Shown: piece by piece, positions 16,203 to 25,738 of the stretch | How positions within the stretch are numbered: the stretch's first letter is position 1 | How the letters are laid out: each line of letters opens with the position of its first letter | Source: Xenococcaceae cyanobacterium MO_188.B32 | GTDB lineage: Bacteria; Cyanobacteriota; Cyanobacteriia; Cyanobacteriales; Xenococcaceae | Direction of reading: 5' to 3' | DNA: 64,000 bases | Assembly (NCBI GenBank): GCA_030065635.1 | Contig: JASJDJ010000010.1 | Location: forward strand, 1 to 64,000 | Translations under genes and position numbers: made by a program | The notes under the pieces: model-generated | What the model was told of the DNA's origin: nothing | The model's input: only the letters and a program-made list of their open reading frames with translations | The model's database searches: none

Positions 16203-17960
16203 GTGTCTGCTGTTTCCGCCAATACCCAAGATTCTCCAAGTTACAGGTCAAATCCTGCCCTTAATCAATCTCTTATTAGACCAGAAACGAACCAAAAATC
16301 CTATCGTTGGAATCAAAAGAAATACTCTCGAAATCGTCGCAGAATAGACATATGGCTTTTTGTTTTCAGTATGTTGTTTAAATTCTGGCGTAATAACCAG
16401 AAGTGGACTTATGCTGGTGGTTTTAGTGAGGAAAAACTGGCAGTTAGAAGAAAATTACAAGCCATTTGGATTAGAGAAGGTTTATTAGATTTAGGGCCTA
16501 CATTTATCAAAGCAGGTCAATTATTCTCTACTCGCGCCGATCTATTTCCTACCGAATATGTCAACGAGCTTTCTAAACTACAAGACCGAGTTCCCGCGTT
16601 TTCTTACGAGCAAGCTGCTGCGATTATTGAAGAAGATTTAGGAAAACCCATTACCAAATTATTCCGTAAGTTTGACCCTACTCCTTTAGCTGCTGCAAGT
16701 TTGGGGCAAGTACATAAAGCACAGTTAAATAATGGGGAAGAAGTAGTTGTTAAAATTCAAAGACCGGGTTTAAAACAACTATTTACTATCGATCTGGCAA
16801 TCCTCAAACAAATTGCCCGTTACTTTCAAAGTCACCCTACTTGGGGAAAAGGAAGAGATTGGCTGGGTATCTATGAGGAGTGTTGTCGGATTCTTTGGTT
16901 AGAAACAGACTATATTAATGAAGGTCGCAACGCTGATACTTTTCGTCGTAACTTTCGGGATGAAGATTGGGTTGCCGTTCCCCGTGTTTATTGGCGATAT
17001 ACTTCTCCTCGAGTCTTAACTTTAGAATATGCCCCAGGAATTAAAATTAGTCATTATGAAGCTCTAGAAGCTGCTGGTTTAGACAGAAAACGATTAGCAC
17101 GGTTGGGTGCAAAAGCCTATTTACACCAATTACTCAATGATGGTTTTTTCCATGCAGACCCCCATCCTGGTAACTTAGCAGTTAGTCCAGAAGGGTCACT
17201 AATTTTTTATGATTTTGGCATGATGGGAGAAATCAAAACTAATATCCGTGAAAAACTCATGGATACTCTTTTTGGTATCGCCCAAAAAAATTCTAATATG
17301 GTTGTTGATTCATTGATCGAACTGGGAGCTTTAACTCCTACAGGCGATATGACTCCCGTGCGTCGATCGGTTCAATATATGTTAGATAATTTTATGGACA
17401 AGCCTTTCGAGGAACAGTCTGTAGATGCTATCAGCGAAGATTTATATGATATAGCCTATGGTCAACCTTTTCGTTTCCCCGCAACTTTTACTTTCGTGAT
17501 GCGAGCTTTTTCTACCTTAGAAGGGGTAGGTAAAGGTCTAGACCCTGAATTTAATTTTATGGAGGTTGCACAACCATTTGCAATGCAGCTTATGACTAAT
17601 AGTAACGGCAAGAATGGCAATACAATTTTAGACGAATTGGGTAGACAAGCTGCTCAAGTAGGTAGTACTGCTCTAGGGCTACCTAGACGAATAGAAGATA
17701 CAATAGATAAGTTAGAACGAGGAGATTTGCGACTCCGCGTACGCTCTTTAGAATCAGAAAGGGTGTTGCGTCGTTTGAGCGCGATTCAACTGGGAACAAA
17801 TTATACTTTAATATTTAGTGCTTTAATTTTGTCTGCAACTCTCTTATTCGTGAATGGCGAGCAACTAATAGCACTAATCGTTGCTATAGTAGGGATGATT
17901 CCTGCTTGGTCACTATTTCGTTTATTAAAGCGTCTCGATCGCATAGATCGAATGTTTTAA
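16203..17960 (+). CDS. ABC1/UbiB-family atypical kinase
   Basis: A 585-residue ADCK/UbiB-type protein kinase-like protein. The signature KAGQLFSTRADLFPTEYVNELSKLQDRVPAF (KxGQ motif) is near residue 100, followed by AAASLGQVHKA (Ala-rich loop) and VVVKIQRPG (catalytic Lys). Further on are HADPHPGNLAV and YDFGMMGEI (catalytic and metal-binding loops). Two C-terminal hydrophobic helices anchor it to a membrane. In cyanobacteria and plastids this family acts in plastoquinone, tocopherol and carotenoid metabolism. The start is GTG at 16203. The gene is followed within 40 bases by a PP2C phosphatase on the same strand. Confidence 0.92.
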   Translation: MSAVSANTQDSPSYRSNPALNQSLIRPETNQKSYRWNQKKYSRNRRRIDIWLFVFSMLFKFWRNNQKWTYAGGFSEEKLAVRRKLQAIWIREGLLDLGPTFIKAGQLFSTRADLFPTEYVNELSKLQDRVPAFSYEQAAAIIEEDLGKPITKLFRKFDPTPLAAASLGQVHKAQLNNGEEVVVKIQRPGLKQLFTIDLAILKQIARYFQSHPTWGKGRDWLGIYEECCRILWLETDYINEGRNADTFRRNFRDEDWVAVPRVYWRYTSPRVLTLEYAPGIKISHYEALEAAGLDRKRLARLGAKAYLHQLLNDGFFHADPHPGNLAVSPEGSLIFYDFGMMGEIKTNIREKLMDTLFGIAQKNSNMVVDSLIELGALTPTGDMTPVRRSVQYMLDNFMDKPFEEQSVDAISEDLYDIAYGQPFRFPATFTFVMRAFSTLEGVGKGLDPEFNFMEVAQPFAMQLMTNSNGKNGNTILDELGRQAAQVGSTALGLPRRIEDTIDKLERGDLRLRVRSLESERVLRRLSAIQLGTNYTLIFSALILSATLLFVNGEQLIALIVAIVGMIPAWSLFRLLKRLDRIDRMF

Positions 17961-17995
17961 ATGTATGTAACTTTTTAGAATTTAGCTAATTATCT

Positions 17996-18721
17996 ATGAA
18001 ATGTCGCTTTACAGGTCTTACAGATACAGGACTCGTAAGAGAAGCTAACCAAGACAGCTACGCAATCGACGAACCTCAAGGACGTTTTTTTATCGTAGCC
18101 GACGGTATGGGTGGACACGCCGGTGGACAAGAAGCGAGTAAGATTGCCACAGAGCAAATTAGAAAATATCTAGAGGCTCATTGGGATTCTTCTATTTCTT
18201 CTCCTGAGTTACTTAAAGAAGCAATTGATGCAGCCAACCAAAGTATTCTTGAAGATCAATCCAATCACCCAGAGCGAGGTGATATGGGTACTACCGTGGT
18301 GGTATTAATTTTTCGCGAACGACCTTGGTGCGCTCATGTAGGAGATTCCCGTCTTTATTGCTGGCGAAATTCTCACTTAGAACAAATTACTGATGACCAT
18401 ACCTGGGTAGGGTTGGCTCTTAAATCGGGGGAAATTACCAAAGAACAAGCAAAATCCCATCCTTGGCGTCATGTTTTATCGCAATGTTTAGGACGTAAAG
18501 ATTTATATAAAGTAGACTTTCAAGAACTAGATGTCAAACCAGGCGATCGATTGTTATTATGTAGCGATGGTTTAACTGAAGAGGTATCTGACGATTTGAT
18601 TCGTACTCATCTTAATGGAAGCAAAACCTGTGAGCAAGCAGCAATAGAGTTGGTTGAAGCAGCTAAAACTTCCGGAGGCTCTGACAATATTACAGTAATT
18701 ATAGTTGCTCATGAAGGATAA
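17996..18721 (+). CDS. PP2C-type protein serine/threonine phosphatase
   Basis: A 241-residue stand-alone PPM-family phosphatase of the bacterial PrpC/Stp type. Metal-binding and catalytic motifs are intact: the Arg near the start (GLVREANQDSY), VADGMGGHAGG, GDMGTTVVVL, HVGDSRLYC, CSDGLTEEV and the late GGSDNITVI. It removes phosphate from Ser/Thr using two Mn or Mg ions. Its tight placement behind an ABC1 kinase (35 bases) suggests joint transcription, though not necessarily a shared substrate. A terminator follows. Confidence 0.94.
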   Translation: MKCRFTGLTDTGLVREANQDSYAIDEPQGRFFIVADGMGGHAGGQEASKIATEQIRKYLEAHWDSSISSPELLKEAIDAANQSILEDQSNHPERGDMGTTVVVLIFRERPWCAHVGDSRLYCWRNSHLEQITDDHTWVGLALKSGEITKEQAKSHPWRHVLSQCLGRKDLYKVDFQELDVKPGDRLLLCSDGLTEEVSDDLIRTHLNGSKTCEQAAIELVEAAKTSGGSDNITVIIVAHEG

Positions 18722-18770
18722 ACTCGATCGGCGATCGAGTTAAAGAGAAAAATTTTTACTTATTACCTGT

Positions 18771-18802
18771 CCCGCTTTTAACATTAGAGAGTGGGTTTTT
18801 TT
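18771..18802 (+). terminator. Terminator after the kinase/phosphatase pair
   Basis: CCCGCT (18771-18776) pairs with AGTGGG (18790-18795), one G-U pair, followed by seven T. Another strong hairpin without a T-run (AACTCGATC/GATCGAGTT, 18721-18741) overlaps the end of the phosphatase gene. Confidence 0.65.
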
Positions 18803-18945
18803 GTTTTGATTAGAGATTACTTTATCCTATCTTTAATTAGAGAAGAATTTTATTTAGATAGTGTGATTTTTTTTTAGTTGATAAGATGTAATTGTTTTTC
18901 AGGGTGATAATAAATATTATCAGTCCTTAAGAACTTAAACTAACA

Positions 18946-19098
18946 ATGAAGCAATTATCTAAATTATGGCTCGATTTATTCTTCTGCTTTATCTTGATTT
19001 TTTTGACAGGGCATACTTCTAATAATTTTCCGCAAAATCAAGTGTTCTCTCACAAAGATTTACTACCTACATTTATGAAATTAGGTGAAAATAACTAA
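18946..19098 (+). CDS. Possible small secreted or membrane peptide
   Basis: A 50-codon reading frame starting MKQLSKLWLDLFF. It has a basic start and a hydrophobic core (LFFCFILIFLTG), followed by a polar tail of about 28 residues. The pattern looks like a signal peptide or single membrane helix. It lies in an otherwise gene-free gap of about 480 bases between a terminator and the GT39 gene. I recognise no family. Base composition is as AT-rich as the flanks, so the frame could be accidental. Confidence 0.35.
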   Translation: MKQLSKLWLDLFFCFILIFLTGHTSNNFPQNQVFSHKDLLPTFMKLGENN

Positions 19099-19201
19099 AA
19101 GCAACATAATAACTATAAGTAAGTAATACTATTTGAAGATTATCTTTTACACAGCAACACAGTTTATCCTGTAAGATACAAAACTTGTTGACTGAATAAA
19201 A

Positions 19202-21034
19202 ATGAAAGTAAAAGCGATCGCTTCTTGGTGGCAGTCTTGGCACAAATATCCTCGGAGTTGCTGGTTATTCTCCTGGGTTTGGCTACTAATAGTTACTTGG
19301 GTTGCTTTTGTTTGGTATTTAGGCAGTACTGGATTAGTAGACGAAACAGAACCTCTATTTGCAGAAGCTGCCCGTCAGATGACCGTCACGGGAGATTGGA
19401 TTACACCCTATTACAACGGAGAAACTCGCTTCGATAAACCTCCCTTAATTTACTGGTTAATGGCGATCGGCTATAAATTGATTGGTGTTAATGAATGGGC
19501 GGTGAGACTTCCTTCTGCTATAGCTGCGATCGCTTTAGTGGTTTTTGGTTTTTATACTCTCAGATATTTTGGTTTTACTACTCCAGGAAATGCCCAAAAA
19601 ATTACCAGTCAACCAGACAGAATAAAACGCCAGCTGTGGCTTTCTGCTTGGATTGGTTCTGCTTTAATTGCTTTTAATATTCATACAATTATCTGGGCGC
19701 GGACGGGAGTTTCCGATCTGTTGTTGAGTAGTTGTATGGGGACTGCCCTATTTTGTTTCTTTTGGGGATATGTACGGGTAGAAAAAACCGAGAAATCTTG
19801 GTTATCTTTTCCTCATCCCTGGTATCTAAGTTTTTATATCTCGATCGCTTTAGCGGTTTTAGCTAAAGGCCCAGTAGGTATTGTTTTACCTGGATTAGTT
19901 ATCTTTACTTTTTTGCTCTACACTGGCACATTTTGGTCTGTTTTGGCAGAAATGAGTATTTTGTGGGGATTAGTGGTCTTTTTAGTGCTAACCGTACCCT
20001 GGTATATTTTAGTAATTTTAAAAAATGGTCGAGCTTACATCGATTCCTTTTTTGGCTACCATAATTTTCAACGCTTTACTGATGTTGTTAATGGTCACGA
20101 TGCACCTTGGTATTTTTACTTTCTTATTGTTCTGTTATTATTTGCTCCTTGGTCAGTATATTTACCTTATGCGATCGCTCGTCTACGGTTGTGGCAAGTT
20201 TCTTTCTGGCGCAAACAACCCCGTCATGCCCAACTAAGTTTATTTGCTTGCTTGTGGTTTGGGTGTATTTTTATTTTCTTTACTATTTCCATTACTAAGC
20301 TTCCTAGTTATGTTTTACCGTTAATTCCTGCTGCATCTATTTTGGTAGCCCAGATATGGAGTAAAGAATTAACTAGTTTTCCCAAATCGAAATTTAATTA
20401 TGGTTTTTTGGCTAGTATCATCGCTAATCTCGTGTTGGCGATAGGATTAGCGGTTGCGTTTATCTATCTTCCTAATTTTATTGGTAAAGACCCTGCTATT
20501 CCTAATTTAAAAGAATTAATTGTAAATTCAGGATTATTCTGGCGAGGAGGACTTGTTTGGGCTATTAGTGTTGTAGGAATAGTTTTATTTATCTGGCAAA
20601 GAAAACAATGGCGTTGGTTGATAGCTGTTAACTTAATTAGCTTTTTTGCTTTAATTATTTTTGTACTGCTTCCTCTTTCTTTTTTTATCGATCGATATCG
20701 CCAATTACCTTTAAGACAAATATCCGAAACTATTGTTCGGGTAAAAGAACCACAAGAAGAAATTTGGATGATTGGTTTTCAAAAACCTACTCTTGTTTTC
20801 TATACTCGGCATCCCGTCAGTTTTTTGAAACATCCTCAAGATTTAAACAGCTATTTACAAACCCAAACAGATAAATTGGCTCGATCTACTCAAATTTTGC
20901 TTGTCAGTCGTCCAAAAGAGATTAAAAGATTAAATTTTCAACCCCAAGACTATCAAAAAATTGACACTCGAGGAGCTTATCAATTAATTCGTTTACAAAT
21001 TGGCGATTTGATAGATAGAGTCCGCAACCAATAA
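19202..21034 (+). CDS. GT39-family membrane glycosyltransferase (ArnT/PMT-like)
   Basis: A 610-residue polytopic membrane protein of the GT-C fold. After the first membrane helix comes the acidic catalytic loop DETEPLFAEAARQM, followed by GDWITPYYNGETRFDKPPLIYWLMA and WAVRLPSAI, all typical of undecaprenyl-phosphate-sugar transferases of the ArnT/PMT family. About ten more membrane helices and a periplasmic C-terminal domain follow. It should transfer a lipid-linked sugar to lipid A, protein or another acceptor outside the cytoplasmic membrane; the acceptor is unknown. It is monocistronic and converges on the kinase gene next to kaiA. Confidence 0.88.
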   Translation: MKVKAIASWWQSWHKYPRSCWLFSWVWLLIVTWVAFVWYLGSTGLVDETEPLFAEAARQMTVTGDWITPYYNGETRFDKPPLIYWLMAIGYKLIGVNEWAVRLPSAIAAIALVVFGFYTLRYFGFTTPGNAQKITSQPDRIKRQLWLSAWIGSALIAFNIHTIIWARTGVSDLLLSSCMGTALFCFFWGYVRVEKTEKSWLSFPHPWYLSFYISIALAVLAKGPVGIVLPGLVIFTFLLYTGTFWSVLAEMSILWGLVVFLVLTVPWYILVILKNGRAYIDSFFGYHNFQRFTDVVNGHDAPWYFYFLIVLLLFAPWSVYLPYAIARLRLWQVSFWRKQPRHAQLSLFACLWFGCIFIFFTISITKLPSYVLPLIPAASILVAQIWSKELTSFPKSKFNYGFLASIIANLVLAIGLAVAFIYLPNFIGKDPAIPNLKELIVNSGLFWRGGLVWAISVVGIVLFIWQRKQWRWLIAVNLISFFALIIFVLLPLSFFIDRYRQLPLRQISETIVRVKEPQEEIWMIGFQKPTLVFYTRHPVSFLKHPQDLNSYLQTQTDKLARSTQILLVSRPKEIKRLNFQPQDYQKIDTRGAYQLIRLQIGDLIDRVRNQ

Positions 21035-21091
21035 CTAACTACTAACCACTAACTACTAACTACTAACTACTAACCATTAACCACTAACTAC
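21031..21091. repeat. ACTAACT heptamer tandem repeat between convergent genes
   Basis: Eight or so degenerate copies of a 7-base unit (ACTAACC/ACTAACT) fill the whole gap between two convergent stop codons and even form the last bases of both genes. Confidence 0.8.
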
Positions 21092-23925
21092 CGATTATTT
21101 CCGATACCTGCTGCAATCTGAATTACTTTAACTAAATTAGCTAAATTACTTTTCTCTTTGGGTAACAAACAGGGAAAAACAGCAAGACCTTTAATTAAGT
21201 TAGCTGCTTCTGTGGTTTTAGCATCTAGAGTTACTAGAGGTAAAGAAGACAAACTGGCAGATTTTCTGAGCGATCGCAAATACACTAAAGGTTCTTGTAA
21301 AATACGACCATCTAACACAATGGCATCTATCTGCCAAATACGGGCTAAAAGTTCTCCTTGTTCTAAACTATCTGCTTCTAAAACTCGATGATTTAAACCC
21401 GATAAATGTTCATTAAGGGCAAAATTCAAGTTAGAATTTTGAGTAATTTTTAAATGACTAGTATTTTCTGATTCTGGATAGAGATGTAATATGGTTAGTG
21501 GTTTTTGCGTCTCGGAAACATCTTGCTTAAACGAGGGTATTATTTTTGTTAAGGATTTTCGTTTTATGGGTAGAGTCAAAAATCCATCCGCATCAGTATA
21601 ATTTTTTTGTTCTGCATCTGTTGCAACTATCATAAATACGGGAATTTTAGAAGTAAGAGAATCAGATTTGAGTAAAGTTAGTACTTCAGTATCAAAAAGC
21701 TTAGAGACTGAAGGATTAAGGAGAATTTTAATAGGTTTGAATTGACGAGCCTTCTGTAAAGCTTCTGTAGCAGTACGGGCAATAATCGGATAATAACCTA
21801 ATTCTTTAAGCTTGAAATCTAGCTCATTTATTTGACCCACCACCGAATCGATTAATAAGACTAATAAATTATTTTTAGGCACGATGGTATCTTCTTGAGG
21901 CTTTTGTCTGGGATGATGGTGCTGATAACTTAGCTCTAAACTTTGTCTTAATGAAGCAATAGAAGAAGAATTAGAGATGATATCTGAAGATATTTTTGTA
22001 GAAGAAGAAGGTAATAGTACAGTAAACTTACTACCTATGCCCGAACAAGAAATAAACGAAATATCTCCGCCATGGGCTTTAGCTAATTGTTGAGCGAGGA
22101 TTAATTTTAATCCTATATCATCATAGCGGTGGTTTAGATAATTTTCCGATTGAAAACATTGCTCTAAAAGAAGGTGTTGAGTTTCTTCGGAAATGCCAAT
22201 GCCATTATCTGCAATAGTAATAGCAATCCAGTTACTCCAATAATTGATGGTAATTGCTATATTCTTTGGTTGACTAGATAATTTAATCTCTTTGCACTGA
22301 ATAGATTTTAAAGCATTTTCTAAGAGATAAATTAAAATTTGGCGCAAACGTATTTTATCTGCTACGATAACCTCTAATTTCTTGTCAATAGAGAGTATTA
22401 GTTGAGGTTTAATTAAGGCTTTTCCTTCAAACTGACTCGATTCTTCTAATCTACTTACTACTTGCTGATATGCTTCTTTACACAAAGATTTAATGGTAAT
22501 AGGCTCGAGATTTAACTTCAGCTTGCCTGTTGCTAAATAAGTTAACTCGAGCATATCACTAACTATTTTCATCAATTGTTTTCCACTGCGATAAATCAAC
22601 TCACTGTAGCGAATTTGACGTTGATTGAGTCTTCCTAATTTTTCATCTTTTAAAAGACTAGATAAGCCCACAATTGCAGTCAAAGGGGATTTAAGCTCAT
22701 GACTGATGCTAGCTAAAAATTCATCTTTTAACTGATTTAACTTAACTAATTCAATATTCTGTCGATATTGTTGATGAGTGAGTTTTTCTGTTAGGGGTAA
22801 TTTTATCGCTATTACTAGCCAGATTTGTGGAGGTGAATTAGTATAGTATAGTCGCTTGTCTGACAGCACCTCGATTGCGAGACAGCGCGTTGCGGAGGTC
22901 TCCTCCATTGTAGCGACTGTCGAGGGCGGGTATAGCGAGGTTTCCTCCCCACTCCTCTCGGTCAATTTTATCGGTATTTTAATATATTGCCACTCAGCTT
23001 TTGCTTCTGGTAAATAGGAAGAATTTAATTCTAAGTTTCGCGACTGTAATTGTTCATTTTTCTCCACATAAACTTGTTTGGCAATCGGTTTTTTTGTAAC
23101 CACTTCAAGTATTTTTTGAGACTCAAAAGTTATTTTTTGTGGGGATGCATTAGCAAAAGAAGGAGATAGATAATAATTACCCTTTATACAATAAGGGGTT
23201 AGTTCTTTTTGACTAGGGATAGATTCAAAACAAGGTGAATTGACACAAAAAAACTTAATAAAGTCTTTAATCTCTAAGGGATTAGATATTGTGGTTGTAC
23301 CAACTTGGTGTTGCCAGTATTGATTTTGATATAAAGCACTGCCCGATCTAGTTTGCAACATCAAAGGTACAGAAATTTGCTCTATTAACTTAAATATAGG
23401 TAAATACAATGAAGGTAGAGTTTGAACTTTCTGCCGAGATGAGTAGCGATCGAGCTTAATTTGATGAGTAAATAGCCATTGGCTAAAGCGGAAAGTATCT
23501 AGTAATCCTAGCAATTTCCCTTCTACATCAGTAACAACATAGTTTTTTCGATCTATCTCAGTCATTACTCCTTGTTTTAGATAAGATAATAGTCTCTCTA
23601 AACTAAGGTCTGATTTCAAACTAATAATAGGCTCAATCCATCTAGTTAATTCAAAACGATCGGCAATATCATCACAAGCCCCAATTTGCTCCCCATCACA
23701 AGATTCTGTACTATCTAGATCGACTTTTGACCATTGTTTCAGAACCGATGCGAGTAAACGACTACCATTAATTACGCCAATAGGGTATTGTTGCTCGTCT
23801 ACCACTGCGATAGTAGGGTGTTGACTCGATCGCAATATTTTCAGTATATTGCCTAAGTCCGCTTCTTGTGGACAGGTATTAATGGGACAAATAAAATCTT
23901 CCAAAATATTGTGAGAACTAGACAT
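21088..23925 (-). CDS. CBS-domain hybrid histidine kinase with receiver-like domains, divergent from kaiABC
   Basis: A 945-residue sensor. A CBS pair fills about residues 1-150 and a poorly defined sensory region about 165-380. HisKA has the phospho-His409 in FLASISHELKSPLTAI; the ATPase domain has the N-box (LLENALKS) and G-boxes (IADNGIGI, GIGSKFTVLLP). Two receiver-like domains follow at about 685-800 and 815-940. In the first, the phosphoacceptor Asp position reads ILLNPS, so it looks like a pseudo-receiver; the second keeps VLDGRI but lacks the usual acidic pocket. No membrane helix. It is transcribed away from kaiA. The kinase-plus-pseudo-receiver form recalls CikA, but the sensory half differs. 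Residues 324-355 come from an inserted palindromic repeat. Confidence 0.85.
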   Translation of the reverse strand: MSSSHNILEDFICPINTCPQEADLGNILKILRSSQHPTIAVVDEQQYPIGVINGSRLLASVLKQWSKVDLDSTESCDGEQIGACDDIADRFELTRWIEPIISLKSDLSLERLLSYLKQGVMTEIDRKNYVVTDVEGKLLGLLDTFRFSQWLFTHQIKLDRYSSRQKVQTLPSLYLPIFKLIEQISVPLMLQTRSGSALYQNQYWQHQVGTTTISNPLEIKDFIKFFCVNSPCFESIPSQKELTPYCIKGNYYLSPSFANASPQKITFESQKILEVVTKKPIAKQVYVEKNEQLQSRNLELNSSYLPEAKAEWQYIKIPIKLTERSGEETSLYPPSTVATMEETSATRCLAIEVLSDKRLYYTNSPPQIWLVIAIKLPLTEKLTHQQYRQNIELVKLNQLKDEFLASISHELKSPLTAIVGLSSLLKDEKLGRLNQRQIRYSELIYRSGKQLMKIVSDMLELTYLATGKLKLNLEPITIKSLCKEAYQQVVSRLEESSQFEGKALIKPQLILSIDKKLEVIVADKIRLRQILIYLLENALKSIQCKEIKLSSQPKNIAITINYWSNWIAITIADNGIGISEETQHLLLEQCFQSENYLNHRYDDIGLKLILAQQLAKAHGGDISFISCSGIGSKFTVLLPSSSTKISSDIISNSSSIASLRQSLELSYQHHHPRQKPQEDTIVPKNNLLVLLIDSVVGQINELDFKLKELGYYPIIARTATEALQKARQFKPIKILLNPSVSKLFDTEVLTLLKSDSLTSKIPVFMIVATDAEQKNYTDADGFLTLPIKRKSLTKIIPSFKQDVSETQKPLTILHLYPESENTSHLKITQNSNLNFALNEHLSGLNHRVLEADSLEQGELLARIWQIDAIVLDGRILQEPLVYLRSLRKSASLSSLPLVTLDAKTTEAANLIKGLAVFPCLLPKEKSNLANLVKVIQIAAGIGNNR
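22866..22960 (-). repeat. Palindromic repeat element (family B) inserted in frame in the kinase gene
   Basis: Two hairpins lie side by side: GGAGG-TCT-CCTCC (22894-22906) and GAGG-TTT-CCTC (22937-22947), within an outer GACAG/CTGTC pair. The TTGCGGAGG...CCTCC-TTGTAG core matches a repeat at about 30155-30185. It encodes a Ser/Thr/Glu-rich segment of about 32 residues with no domain likeness, just before the HisKA domain. Confidence 0.6.
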
Positions 23926-24336
23926 GAATCACTCTACGGGATTTGTATATGAAGTCACTCGATCGTATTTACCAATATGCTTTGTGTACTAATTTAGAAA
24001 AACCTCTGTTTCGTAAGAGGAAGAGAAAAATCTTGCGCTCGGGATTGTTCTATCTATTTTGGTAAGAAGTCTAGTCCTCATACTTATCTTTTTAACTAGA
24101 CTTGCTACTCCTAATAGATAAAATTATTATTTTTTAGACAAGATGCTACAAACTCATTATTGCGTTAAACAACCACTTTGAGGAATTTACTTCTTACAAT
24201 TGATTACAATTTTCATAGTGGGTGAATAAATGTTAACTTTTTATTAAGTCTGGCTAATTAATTATGTAAATATGAAAAGTTGTTATTTTTTGTCAATGTC
24301 AGATAAGCAAAATTAATCTTTGTTTGTGGTATTATT
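23926..24336. promoter_or_regulatory. Divergent promoter region between the kinase gene and kaiA
   Basis: A gap of about 410 bases with no gene. It must contain the start of the minus-strand kinase transcript and of kaiA. I could not single out sigma or RpaA-type sites with confidence. A HIP-like CGATCG lies near the kinase side. Confidence 0.4.
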
Positions 24337-25272
24337 TTGTCTAGTCAACTTTTTATTTGTATCTTTCCCGTCAATGAGAAGCAGCCTCAGTCTTTATCAC
24401 AATGTCTGAGTGAAGAGCGTTATAATCTGAGATACATCGGTAAAGCCAATCAACTGAGCCAATTTATCGAGCCAAACAAAGAAAAGATAGATTGCTTAGT
24501 ATTTTTCCAACATACTGCTTTTACTTCTACTTTGTTGCAACTAGCTGACCGAGGAACTTTACTGCCAATGGTCATTGTTGAAGGGAATAATTCTTCAAAT
24601 GGTTCTCAGTTAAATCCTTATGAAGGAAATTTGCTAGAGACAGAACTCGATCGACAATTATCTTTTATTTATCATAGCGCAGAGGTTAGATTGGAGCGAT
24701 CGCAACTAGAACAACTTCCCTCTTACATTAACTTGGCAATTACTAAATTTCTTCATCTCGCTCCTGCTTGCACTCTTAATGATAGACTTACTCAGTTTGA
24801 AACCGATCGAGAAGAACCTCAAAACAACTTTTTGCTTCTTCAGCAACGTCGCCTAGCCGAGAAATTCAAAGAAAGGTTAGGATACTTAGGGGTTTATTAC
24901 AAGCGAAATTCTCAAAATTTCTATCGTAATTTATCTTCAGAACAAAAACAAGCTTTTTTAGAGCAATTAAGTTTAAATTATCGTCAAATTATTCTTGATT
25001 ATTTTGCAGAAGAGCAAGAAATTAATCAAGCAATAGATCGATTTGTTAATCAAGCTTTTTTTGCTGATTTTTCTGTTGCTCAGATTTTAGAAATTCATAT
25101 GGAGTTGATGGATGAATTTTCTCAACAGTTAAAGTTAGAAGGAAGAAATGAAGATATTTTGCTTGACTATCGTTTAGCTCTAATTGATATTATTGCTCAT
25201 CTTTGTGAGATGTATCGTCGTTCTATACCAAGAGAAGATATTCCTTTCGAGCTGCTTTTTAGAGTAGATTAA
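24337..25272 (+). CDS. kaiA: Circadian clock protein KaiA
   Basis: A 311-residue full-length KaiA. The N-terminal half (about 1-135) is the pseudo-receiver-like domain, starting SSQLFICIFPVNE. A linker leads to the C-terminal four-helix bundle, seen in RLGYLGVYYKRNSQNFYRNL and in DEFSQQLKLEGRNEDILLDYRLALIDIIAHLCEMYRRSIPREDIP. That bundle dimerises and pulls on the KaiC A-loop to stimulate autophosphorylation. The start is TTG at 24337, judged by homology; no good ribosome site is seen. The stop codon abuts the next ATG. Many cyanobacteria have shortened KaiA, so the long form is worth noting. Confidence 0.93.
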   Translation: MSSQLFICIFPVNEKQPQSLSQCLSEERYNLRYIGKANQLSQFIEPNKEKIDCLVFFQHTAFTSTLLQLADRGTLLPMVIVEGNNSSNGSQLNPYEGNLLETELDRQLSFIYHSAEVRLERSQLEQLPSYINLAITKFLHLAPACTLNDRLTQFETDREEPQNNFLLLQQRRLAEKFKERLGYLGVYYKRNSQNFYRNLSSEQKQAFLEQLSLNYRQIILDYFAEEQEINQAIDRFVNQAFFADFSVAQILEIHMELMDEFSQQLKLEGRNEDILLDYRLALIDIIAHLCEMYRRSIPREDIPFELLFRVD

Positions 25273-25326
25273 ATGATATGCTTCTACAGAGCTTATTATT
25301 ATGTTATTTCAATATTATCTAATCTT

Positions 25327-25641
25327 ATGAGTAAATTTAAAAAAACTTACGTATTAAAATTATATGTTGCGGGAAATACGGCTAACTCCGTGAAAGCTTT
25401 GAAAACTTTAAAAACTATTTTAGAAAAAGATTTTCGGGGAGTATATGCTTTGAAGGTAATTGATGTTTTAAAAAATCCTCAGTTAGCTGAAGAAGATAAA
25501 ATATTGGCTACACCAACTTTGTCTAAAGTTTTACCACCACCCGTACGTAAAATTATTGGCGACCTTTCCGATCGAGAAAAAGTTTTAATTGGTTTAGATC
25601 TGCTCTATGAAGAAATTAAAGAACGAGAAGCAGAAATATAA
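25327..25641 (+). CDS. kaiB: Circadian clock protein KaiB
   Basis: A 104-residue thioredoxin-like fold-switching protein that binds the CI ring of phosphorylated KaiC and sequesters KaiA. The sequence [28 protein letters not shown] is diagnostic, as is the [33 protein letters not shown] segment. I place the start at the ATG at 25327 (MSKFKK) because KaiB is normally a little over 100 residues. An earlier in-frame ATG at 25273 would add 18 residues absent from the family. It lies between kaiA and kaiC on the same strand and about 100 bases before kaiC. Confidence 0.95.
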   Translation: MSKFKKTYVLKLYVAGNTANSVKALKTLKTILEKDFRGVYALKVIDVLKNPQLAEEDKILATPTLSKVLPPPVRKIIGDLSDREKVLIGLDLLYEEIKEREAEI

Positions 25642-25738
25642 CAAACTAGTAAAAGTCTCATAAAATAACTATATTTTTCCTTTTTTTAGTTCATTACTTT
25701 TTTTAAACTAATAAAATTTAATTTTTTCTGTATAAAAC

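Noticed and set aside
25273-25326. Upstream in-frame start for kaiB, abutting the kaiA stop
   Set aside because: It would add 18 residues not found in KaiB proteins; the ATG at 25327 gives the normal length.
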